Assembly: GCA_934667105.1 (NCBI GenBank)
Contig: CAKULG010000026.1
Location: 1-29,058 of the forward strand
DNA length: 29,058 bases
Source of the DNA: an uncultured Clostridia bacterium
Lineage (GTDB): Bacteria; Bacillota; Clostridia; Christensenellales; Aristaeellaceae
Direction of reading: 5' to 3'
Shown: one piece after another, positions 23,005-29,058 of the stretch
How positions within the stretch are numbered: the stretch's first letter is position 1
How the letters are laid out: every line of letters begins with the position of its first letter
Made by a program: the position numbers and the translations under genes
The notes under the pieces: model-generated
What the model was told of the DNA's origin: nothing
What the model saw: only the letters and a program-made list of their open reading frames with translations
The model's database searches: none

Positions 23005-24048
23005 ATGGAACGCCTGCGCATTGAAACGAGCAGCCCCTATGATATTCTGATCGGGGAGGGCCTGCTGGATCGCCTGGGGGAGGAAATCGCCCCGGTGATT
23101 TCCCCCTGCCGGGCGGCGGTGGTGGGGGATGATTGCACGGCGGCGCTTTTCGCGCCCCGCGCCGCCGCAGCGCTGGAAAAAGCGGGCTTTTCCCCTGAAA
23201 TTTATGCCTTTCCCCGGGGTGAAAAAAATAAATCCTGGGAAACCCTGGGCGCGCTGCTGGAATGGCTGGGAGCGCGCCGCTTTTCCCGCAGCGACGTTGC
23301 GGTGGCCCTGGGGGGCGGCGTGACGGGGGATTTGGCGGGCTTCGCCGCGGCGGTATACGCCCGGGGCATGCGCTTTGTGCAATTTCCCACCACGCTGCTT
23401 TCAGCGGTGGATGCATCCGTGGGCGGAAAAACGGCGGTGAACCTGGCGGCGGGAAAAAATTTGGCGGGCGCTTTTCATCAGCCCGCCCGGGTGCTTTGCG
23501 ATCTGGATATTATGCGCGCCCTGCCCGCTTCCCTGGAAAGCGACGGCCTGGCCGAAATGCTCAAATACGGCGTGCTGGCGGATGCGGCGCTTTTCGAGCG
23601 CCTTTCCTCGGGCCGCTGGCGGGAAAGCCCCGGCGCGGTCATTCGCCGCTGCCTGGAAATCAAGCGGGATTACGTGGTGGGCGATGAAACCGATCAGGGC
23701 AAGCGTCAATTTCTCAACCTGGGCCACACCTTCGGCCATGCGGCGGAATGCTGCTCCGGCTTCCGCATTTCCCATGGCCAGGGGGTGGCCATGGGGCTGG
23801 TGATGGCCGCCCGGGCGGCGGGTATGGATGCGCAGCCCCTGGCGGCGGCGGTTTCCGCTTGCGGGCTGCCTGCGGAATGCCCCTATCCGGCGGCGGCGCT
23901 GGCGGCGGCGGCCCTGGGGGATAAAAAGCGCCGGGGCGGGGAAATCACGCTGGTGCTGCCCGAAAAAATCGGAAAGTGCAGGCTGGAGCGCGTCTCCATA
24001 TCGCGGCTGCCCGAAATTTTCGCCCGGGCGAAGGGGGAAACGCCATGA
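23005..24048 (+). CDS. aroB: 3-dehydroquinate synthase
   Basis: 347 residues. Signature segments: GGGVTGDLAGFAAAVYARG (nucleotide binding), FPTTLLSAVDASVGGKT, ESDGLAEMLKYG, and the metal-binding NLGHTFGHA and SHGQGVAMG histidines. It converts DAHP to 3-dehydroquinate with NAD+ and a divalent metal. The ATG is preceded by GGGAGGAGG. The stop overlaps the aroA start as ATGA. Confidence 0.97.
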   Translation: MERLRIETSSPYDILIGEGLLDRLGEEIAPVISPCRAAVVGDDCTAALFAPRAAAALEKAGFSPEIYAFPRGEKNKSWETLGALLEWLGARRFSRSDVAVALGGGVTGDLAGFAAAVYARGMRFVQFPTTLLSAVDASVGGKTAVNLAAGKNLAGAFHQPARVLCDLDIMRALPASLESDGLAEMLKYGVLADAALFERLSSGRWRESPGAVIRRCLEIKRDYVVGDETDQGKRQFLNLGHTFGHAAECCSGFRISHGQGVAMGLVMAARAAGMDAQPLAAAVSACGLPAECPYPAAALAAAALGDKKRRGGEITLVLPEKIGKCRLERVSISRLPEIFARAKGETP

Positions 24049-25238
24049 ATATCACGCTGCTGCCCGGGCCGCTGGCGGGAACGGTGGAAGCGCCGCCCTC
24101 CAAAGCCTGCGCCCACCGGCTATTGATCCTCTGCGCGCTTTCCGGGGGTGGGAATGTGCAATGCCCGCCCGGAGGCGAGGATCTGGCCGCCACGGTGCGG
24201 TGTCTGCGGGCGTTGGGCTGCGAAATTCTGGAGGACGCGGCGGGCTGGCGGGTGAAAAGCGGCCCCATTCCGGAAGGGCCGCCCGCGCGGCTGGATTGCG
24301 GGGAAAGCGGCTCTACGCTGCGCTTCCTTCTGCCGCTTTGCGCCTGCATGGCCCGGAAAATTGCAATAACGGGCCGGGCAGGCCTGGCCCGGCGGCCCCT
24401 TTTGCCGCTGCTTGCCGCCCTTGCCGAAAACGGCGCGGCGGCGGAAGGCGCGGCGCTTCCCCTTACGCTGGAGGGCGGCCTGCGCCCGGGAACATTCGCA
24501 CTGCCCGGGAATGTCAGCAGCCAGTTTTTCACCGGTCTGCTGCTGGCGTTGCCCCTTTTGCCAGAGGACAGCCGCCTGCTGTGGACCACGCCGCTGGAAT
24601 CCCGGCCCTATGTGGATTGGACGCGGGCGCTGCAAAAGCAATTCGGCGTGGAAAGCGTTGAAACGCCGGAGGGCTTTTTCATTCCCGGCGGGCAGCGGTA
24701 TCGCGCGCCGGAGCGGGTGATCGTCGAAGGGGATTGGTCCGCCGCCGCCTGCTGGCTGACGGCCAACCGCATGGGCGGTCGGGTGCGGGTGACGGGGCTG
24801 CGAGGGGATTCGCCCCAGGGCGATCGGGCGATCGAGAGGCTGCTGGATTGCCTGAGCGGGACGATCGATTTGAAAAATACGCCCGATCTGGGGCCGGCGC
24901 TGGCCATTGCCGCCGCCGCCGCGCCGGGGGTTACGCGCCTGACGGGTGCGGGCCGGCTGCGCCTGAAGGAATCCGACCGGCTGGCGGCCATGGCCCGGCT
25001 GATTCGGGCGCTGGGGGGCCGGGCGGAGGAAACGCCCGACGGCCTGACGATTTTCGGCGGCCCACTGCGGGGCGGTGCGGCCCCCGGGGCGGGGGATCAC
25101 CGGGTGGTAATGAGCGCGGCGCTGGCGGCCACGGTGTGCCGGGAGCCGGTGACGATTCTGGGGGCGGAGGCAGTGGAAAAATCCTATCCCCATTTCTTTC
25201 GGGATTATCAGCGTTTGGGAGGGCGAATTTTGCCATGA
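24045..25238 (+). CDS. aroA: 3-phosphoshikimate 1-carboxyvinyltransferase (EPSP synthase)
   Basis: 397 residues, slightly short for the family. The substrate-binding Lys is in PPSKACAHRLL, followed by DCGESGSTLRFLLPL, VSSQFFTGLLLALPLL, the catalytic Asp region NTPDLGPALAIAAAAA, and RLRLKESDRLAAM. It joins PEP to shikimate 3-phosphate. The start is fixed by the ATGA overlap with aroB. The stop overlaps the aroC start in the same way. Confidence 0.96.
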   Translation: MNITLLPGPLAGTVEAPPSKACAHRLLILCALSGGGNVQCPPGGEDLAATVRCLRALGCEILEDAAGWRVKSGPIPEGPPARLDCGESGSTLRFLLPLCACMARKIAITGRAGLARRPLLPLLAALAENGAAAEGAALPLTLEGGLRPGTFALPGNVSSQFFTGLLLALPLLPEDSRLLWTTPLESRPYVDWTRALQKQFGVESVETPEGFFIPGGQRYRAPERVIVEGDWSAAACWLTANRMGGRVRVTGLRGDSPQGDRAIERLLDCLSGTIDLKNTPDLGPALAIAAAAAPGVTRLTGAGRLRLKESDRLAAMARLIRALGGRAEETPDGLTIFGGPLRGGAAPGAGDHRVVMSAALAATVCREPVTILGAEAVEKSYPHFFRDYQRLGGRILP

Positions 25239-26317
25239 CGGATTATCAACTGGGCGATCGGCTGCGCGTCACGCTGTTCGGCCAATCCCACGCCCCGGAC
25301 GTCGGCGCGGTGATCGAGGGACTTCCGGCGGGCATGCGGCCTGATTGGGCGGAAATCGCCGCCTTTATGCAGCGGCGCGCCCCGGGGAAGAACGCGCTTT
25401 CCTCCGTCCGCCGGGAGGCGGACGCGCCGGAGATTGTATCCGGCCTGAACGAGGAGGGCTGTACCTGCGGCGCGCCCCTGTGCGCCCTGATTCGAAACGG
25501 CGACGCACGGCGGAGGGATTACGCCGCCCTGCGGGATACGCCCCGGCCCGGCCATGCGGATTACGCCGCCTGGCTGAAATACGGCGAGCATTGGGACGCT
25601 TCCGGCGGCGGGCAGTTTTCCGGGCGCATGACAGCGCCCCTGTGCTTTGCCGGGGCGCTGTGCCTGCAAATTTTGCGGAAGAAGGGCGTGGAAATCGCCG
25701 CGCACATTTCCCGCGTGGGCGATATTTGGGACGACGCGCCCGATCCCGTTCATCCCCGCCTGCCGCTGTACGCCCCCGGCGCGTTCCCCGCGCTGAACGC
25801 GGAAAAGGGCGCGGCCATGCAGGCGGCGATCAGTGCCGCGGCCCGGCAGGGGGACAGCCTGGGCGGCGCGGTGCGCTGCGTGGTCACGGGCGTGGCAGGG
25901 GGCCTGGGCGGGCCGCTTTTCGGCGGGCTGGAAAGCCGCCTGGCCGCCGCGTTGTTCGCCATTCCTGCGGTAAAGGGCGTAGAATTCGGCGCGGGCTTTA
26001 GCGTGGCGGGCATGCGCGGCAGCGAAAATAACGATTCCTTCCGCCTGGAGGCGCATCAGATCCGCACGGTCACGAACAACGCCGGGGGCATTCTGGGGGG
26101 CGTTTCCACGGGCATGCCGCTGATTTTTCAATGCGCCCTGAAGCCCACCCCCTCCATCGGAAAGGAGCAGCAAACGGTGAATCTCCGCACGGGGGAGGAA
26201 ACGACGGTGCGCATTCAGGGCCGCCATGATCCCTGCGTGGTTCCCCGGGCCGTGCCGGTGGTGGAGGCCATGGCCGCGCTGGTGCTGTGCGATTTGATTT
26301 TGCAGGAGGGAAAATAG
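25235..26317 (+). CDS. aroC: Chorismate synthase
   Basis: 360 residues. Motifs GQSHAPDVGAVIEGLPAG (usual GQSHG changed to GQSHA), RRAPGKN, RPGHADYAAWLKYG, SGRMTAPL (SGRxTAP form, as I recall it from clostridial enzymes), and the C-terminal GRHDPCVVPRAVPVVEAMA. Both catalytic-region His residues (GQSH, GRHD) are present. It removes phosphate from EPSP using reduced FMN. Coupled to aroA by ATGA. Confidence 0.96.
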   Translation: MTDYQLGDRLRVTLFGQSHAPDVGAVIEGLPAGMRPDWAEIAAFMQRRAPGKNALSSVRREADAPEIVSGLNEEGCTCGAPLCALIRNGDARRRDYAALRDTPRPGHADYAAWLKYGEHWDASGGGQFSGRMTAPLCFAGALCLQILRKKGVEIAAHISRVGDIWDDAPDPVHPRLPLYAPGAFPALNAEKGAAMQAAISAAARQGDSLGGAVRCVVTGVAGGLGGPLFGGLESRLAAALFAIPAVKGVEFGAGFSVAGMRGSENNDSFRLEAHQIRTVTNNAGGILGGVSTGMPLIFQCALKPTPSIGKEQQTVNLRTGEETTVRIQGRHDPCVVPRAVPVVEAMAALVLCDLILQEGK

Positions 26318-26318
26318 A

Positions 26319-26597
26319 ATGGAATTGGATTTGCAGGAAATCCGGCTGCGCCTGGACGCTATCGACGCGGAGCTTTCCGCCCTGCTGGAAAAGCGGATGG
26401 AAACGGTGACGCTGGTGGCGGCCTATAAAAAGGAGCGGGGTATGCCCATCCTGGACGCGGCCCGGGAAGAAAAGATACTGGAAAAGGTGCGGGAGCGGGT
26501 GGCCCCGGAATTCGCCCCCTACGCGGCGGAGGTCTATCGCAAAATTCTGGAAATGAGCCGGGCCTATCAGGCCGCGCGGCTGGAGGAAAAGCCATGA
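26319..26597 (+). CDS. Chorismate mutase, AroQ-class, monofunctional
   Basis: 92 residues, all helical. It has the AroQ-fold pattern: RLRLDAIDAELSALLEKRM, then VAAYKKERGMPILDAAREE with the active-site Lys, Asp and Glu, and VYRKILEMSRAYQ. It converts chorismate to prephenate. Here it is a free-standing enzyme, not fused to prephenate dehydratase or DAHP synthase. Its ribosome binding site (AGGAGG) lies inside the end of aroC, one base gap between the genes. Confidence 0.92.
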   Translation: MELDLQEIRLRLDAIDAELSALLEKRMETVTLVAAYKKERGMPILDAAREEKILEKVRERVAPEFAPYAAEVYRKILEMSRAYQAARLEEKP

Positions 26598-27376
26598 TGG
26601 AATACGGTCTGCTGGGCAATCCCCTGGGCCACAGCCTGTCGCCCCGGCTGCATCGCTATTTCGGCGATTATGATTACCGGCTTTACGCCGTGGGGCCGGA
26701 GGAAATGGCGGATATTCTGCGCCGCAGGGAATTCCGGGGGCTGAATGTGACCATCCCCTATAAACAGGCGGCGGCCGCCTTTTGCGACGAGCTGACGGCC
26801 CGGGTGCGGCGGGCCGGATGCGTGAACACACTGATTTTCCGCGACGGCGTGCTGACGGGGGATAACACCGATTTGTTCGGCCTGGAAACGATGCTGGAAA
26901 AGGGCGGCGTTCGTCCGGCGGGCAAAAAGGTCGCCATTTTGGGCAGTGGCGGCACCGCCCACACCGCCCGGGCCGTATGCGATTTTCTGGGCGCGCGGGA
27001 AATCGTGGTCGTTTCCCGCCGGGGGCCGGTGGATTACGCCGCCCTGTACGCGCGCCATGCGGACAGCGAAATTCTTATCAATACCACCCCGGTGGGCATG
27101 TATCCCCGCGTCGATGAGCAGCCGGTGGATTTATCCCGTTTTTCCCGGCTGGAGGGCGTGGCGGATGTGATTTACCGCCCCTGCCCCACCCGGCTTTTGC
27201 GGGCGGCGGCGGCCCGGGGCGTTCCCGGGGCGGGCGGGCTTTGGATGCTGGCGGCCCAGGGCTGGCTTTCCGCCCGGCTGTTTCTGAACCGGGATATTCC
27301 GAAAGCGCGCATGGATGCGGCCTACGCGGGCCTGCGCCGGGAATTGGAGGAAGAAAATGCGGGTGCTGGTGCTTAA
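26594..27376 (+). CDS. aroE: Shikimate dehydrogenase
   Basis: 260 residues. GNPLGHSLSPRLHRYF binds shikimate, LNVTIPYKQ holds the catalytic Lys, GDNTDLFG the paired Asp, and ILGSGGTAHTARAVCDF is the NADP-binding turn. It reduces 3-dehydroshikimate. Starts as ATGATGG: the first ATG overlaps the chorismate mutase stop, and the second (26597) is an equally possible start. Confidence 0.96.
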   Translation: MMEYGLLGNPLGHSLSPRLHRYFGDYDYRLYAVGPEEMADILRRREFRGLNVTIPYKQAAAAFCDELTARVRRAGCVNTLIFRDGVLTGDNTDLFGLETMLEKGGVRPAGKKVAILGSGGTAHTARAVCDFLGAREIVVVSRRGPVDYAALYARHADSEILINTTPVGMYPRVDEQPVDLSRFSRLEGVADVIYRPCPTRLLRAAAARGVPGAGGLWMLAAQGWLSARLFLNRDIPKARMDAAYAGLRRELEEENAGAGA

Positions 27377-27785
27377 CGGGCCCAATATGAATTTGCTGGG
27401 CCTGCGGGAAAGGGCGCTTTACGGCGCGCAAAGCTACGCCGATTTGGAGCGGTATATTCAGGATGAGGCGGCGCGGCTGGATATGACGGTGGAAATTCGT
27501 CAGAGCAATCATGAGGGCGATTTGGTGGATTGGATTCAGCAGGCCTATGGCCAATTTGACGGCCTGGTTCTCAACCCCGCCGCCTACACCCATACGTCAA
27601 TCGCCATTCTGGATGCGCTCAAGGCGGTGCGCCTGCCAGCGGTGGAGGTGCATCTGACGGATATTGACAGCCGGGAGGCCTTCCGCCGTGTCAGCTATGC
27701 GGGCATGGCCTGCCAGGCCCATTATAAGGGCCTGGGCTTCGCGGGCTATGGCAAGGCGCTGGCGTATCTAAAGGAAAACGTATAA
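27357..27785 (+). CDS. aroQ: 3-dehydroquinate dehydratase, type II
   Basis: 142 residues. NGPNMNLLGLRE and the following LYG hold the catalytic Arg/Tyr; NPAAYTHTSIAILDAL holds the catalytic His; EVHLTDIDSREAFRR closes the site. It dehydrates 3-dehydroquinate in a dodecameric enzyme. The ATG at 27357 lies within aroE (20-base overlap), preceded by GGAGG at 5-6 bases. Last gene of the pathway in this operon. Confidence 0.96.
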   Translation: MRVLVLNGPNMNLLGLRERALYGAQSYADLERYIQDEAARLDMTVEIRQSNHEGDLVDWIQQAYGQFDGLVLNPAAYTHTSIAILDALKAVRLPAVEVHLTDIDSREAFRRVSYAGMACQAHYKGLGFAGYGKALAYLKENV

Positions 27786-27797
27786 AAAGGAGAAATC

Positions 27798-28087
27798 ATG
27801 GAGCAGATGGAAATAGCGCGGGAGCCGCGCTCCTTTCTGGATGCGGAGGGGCGCTTGAAGGCGCTGCCCGCCAAGCAGAACAAGCGAATGCTGGCGCTTG
27901 GTATCTGTATGACCGCCTGGAGGCGGAACGAACCTAACCGGAATCGGAAATCAACGGCCTGCTCAACGGCTGGACGTGCTTCCGGGATCCCGCCACGGTG
28001 CGGCGGGAGTTGTATAATCACCATTTTCTGAACCGAACAACCGATGGAACCAGCTATTGGAAGGAGCCTACGCCGCCGACGCTTTAA
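27798..28087 (+). pseudogene. Broken DUF2087 gene (frameshift plus nonsense codon)
   Basis: The first frame gives MEQMEIAREPRSFLDAEGRL and KALPAKQNKRMLAL, a DUF2087 start. Near 27897-27902 the homologous reading moves to another frame (YLYDRLEAERT), which meets TAA at 27935-27937. After that stop it continues as ESEINGLLNGWTCFRDPATV, RRELYNHHFLNRTTDGTSYW and KEPTPPTL, ending in TAA at 28085. So one base appears lost, and one Tyr codon (TAT/TAC) has probably become TAA. It has an intact AAGGAG ribosome binding site 7 bases before the ATG. DUF2087 proteins are small, often linked to transcriptional regulators, and of unknown role. A sequencing error could explain the frameshift but less easily the stop as well. 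Confidence 0.8.
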
Positions 28088-28117
28088 GCGAGCGCGCCCG
28101 GCAGAAGGAAAAACGGA

Positions 28118-28870
28118 ATGCAAAGCGATTTTGTCAACCTGACGGCGGAAAACCTGGCGGAGGAAACGCTGTGCTGCATCGTGCGCACAAAAAAGCCCCA
28201 TCCCGGGGTGGAGGAAAAACGCGCTTGGCTGGCGGAGCGGCTGAAGGAAGGCCATGTCTTTCGAAAACTGCGGGGGAAGGAATGCGCTTTTATTGAATAC
28301 GCGCCCCTGGAAACGGCTTGGGTTCCGGCGGAGGGAGCGGGGTATTTGTATATCTACTGCTTATGGGTATGCGGCGCGCCCAAGGGGCATGGCTACGGAC
28401 GCGAGCTGATGGAGTATTGCCTGCAGGACGCGAGGGCCCGGAGCAAGGCGGGCGTTTGCATGCTGGGCGCGCGCAAGCAGAAGGCCTGGCTGGCTGATCA
28501 GGCCTTCGCCCAGAAATTCGGCTTTGAAATCGTGGATGAAACGGTGGGCGGCTACACGCTGCTGGCCCTCTCCTTGGATGGAAGCAAGCCCGCCTTTACC
28601 CCTGCGGCACGGCAGGAGCGCATTGAGCGCCGGGAACTGACTATTTTCTACGACGCGCAGTGCCCCTTCATTCCGCCCCGGATAGAAAAGCTGCGGGCGG
28701 ATTGCGCGGCGCGGGCTCTGCCCGCCTCCTTTATCCGGGTGGATTCCCTGGCGGCGGCTAAGGCGATGCCCTGTCCCTTTAATAACTGGGCGGTGTTTTA
28801 CGATGGAAGATTTCAGACGGTGAATCAGCTGGATATTACCGGCCTGGAAAAGCTGGTCAGGACAGTATAA
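28118..28870 (+). CDS. GNAT acetyltransferase with YoaP-like C-terminal domain
   Basis: 250 residues. Residues 1-150 form a GNAT domain with the acetyl-CoA loop CGAPKGHGYGRELMEYCL (Q/R-x-x-G-x-G/A type). Residues from about 170 form a thioredoxin-like YoaP domain (ELTIFYDAQCPFIPPRIEKL ... CPFNNWAVFYDGRFQTVN) with paired cysteines. Length and layout match B. subtilis YoaP. The substrate is unknown. The AGAAGG ribosome binding site lies just after the broken DUF2087 gene, so the two were probably co-transcribed. Confidence 0.85.
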   Translation: MQSDFVNLTAENLAEETLCCIVRTKKPHPGVEEKRAWLAERLKEGHVFRKLRGKECAFIEYAPLETAWVPAEGAGYLYIYCLWVCGAPKGHGYGRELMEYCLQDARARSKAGVCMLGARKQKAWLADQAFAQKFGFEIVDETVGGYTLLALSLDGSKPAFTPAARQERIERRELTIFYDAQCPFIPPRIEKLRADCAARALPASFIRVDSLAAAKAMPCPFNNWAVFYDGRFQTVNQLDITGLEKLVRTV

Positions 28871-28988
28871 GGAAAAAAGGCTTACGGGGCGTTTTTTCAC
28901 AACGGTTTAATTGCTTTCTCAAAATTCCAAAATAAAAAATGCACGCAGCGCGGGTAGCAGCGCATAAGACAGGTTTATAGCTTTAGAG
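28871..28988 (+). other. Non-coding stretch after the acetyltransferase gene
   Basis: No credible coding frame. An A/T-rich part (28905-28940) is followed by GCACGCAGCGCGGGTAGCAG-type GC-rich bases and then by the terminator hairpin. It may simply be the 3' end of the acetyltransferase mRNA; a short independent transcript cannot be excluded. Confidence 0.5.
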
Positions 28989-29025
28989 AGAACAGCGTGG
29001 CGGAAGTCACGCTGTTCTGCTTTTT
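28989..29025 (+). terminator. Rho-independent terminator
   Basis: AGAACAGCGTG (28989-28999) pairs perfectly with CACGCTGTTCT (29008-29018) over an 8-base loop and is followed by GCTTTTT. It is the best formed terminator in the right part of the window. Confidence 0.9.
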
Positions 29026-29058
29026 GATGCGTGAGTGAGCATTTCGGCAATGATGCTC

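Overview
The window looks like chromosomal DNA of a GC-rich Firmicute (Clostridia-like). Reasons: strong AAGGAGG-type ribosome binding sites, sigma-A type promoters with 17-base spacers, a RadA/YacL-type/DacF-type gene neighbourhood, a clostridial-style chorismate synthase and a DUF2087 gene. I cannot place it to genus from sequence alone.

Layout. (1) 1-10719 is a complete type I-C CRISPR-Cas locus read leftward: cas3, then cas5c-cas8c-cas7-cas4-cas1-cas2, a leader, and an array of 22 identical 33-base repeats that runs off the left edge. (2) 10722-16583 is a leftward operon: a degenerate metallophosphoesterase, polyphosphate kinase (ppk1), a GT-C-like membrane protein and an MFS transporter. 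(3) 16738-21215 is rightward: radA, a PIN-TRAM protein, a DacF-type D,D-carboxypeptidase and a glyoxalase-family protein. (4) 21331-22173 is a leftward sugar-phosphate isomerase/epimerase-type TIM barrel. (5) 22312-27785 is a compact rightward aromatic operon: aroK, aroB, aroA, aroC, chorismate mutase, aroE, aroQ. (6) 27798-29025 holds a broken DUF2087 gene, a YoaP-like acetyltransferase and a terminator.

The most notable system is inside the cas locus. The 249-base gap between cas3 and cas5c carries, on the strand opposite to the cas genes, a sigma-A promoter (TTGCGC-17-TATAAT). It is predicted to start transcription at the first base of a degenerate CRISPR repeat (7991-8016). That repeat keeps the 5-bp stem and an 11-base handle, is followed by a 34-base spacer-like segment, and then by a strong hairpin where a second repeat would begin. 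The first 17 spacer bases match 16 of 17 bases at 8160-8176. That target has a YYC-type PAM (CTC) in exact register and abuts the -35 box of the cas5c-cas8c-cas7-cas4-cas1-cas2 promoter. This is the architecture expected of a crRNA-like autorepressor of cas genes (CreR-type logic), here in a type I-C system.

The second notable point is Cas8c. It is 870 residues, well above the usual size, because its C-terminal helical (Cas11c-like) domain is present three times in tandem. One Cas8c C-terminal domain plus two extra copies equals the domain count of a canonical I-C effector (one Cas8c plus two Cas11c), so the small subunits may be covalently fused here instead of made from an internal start.
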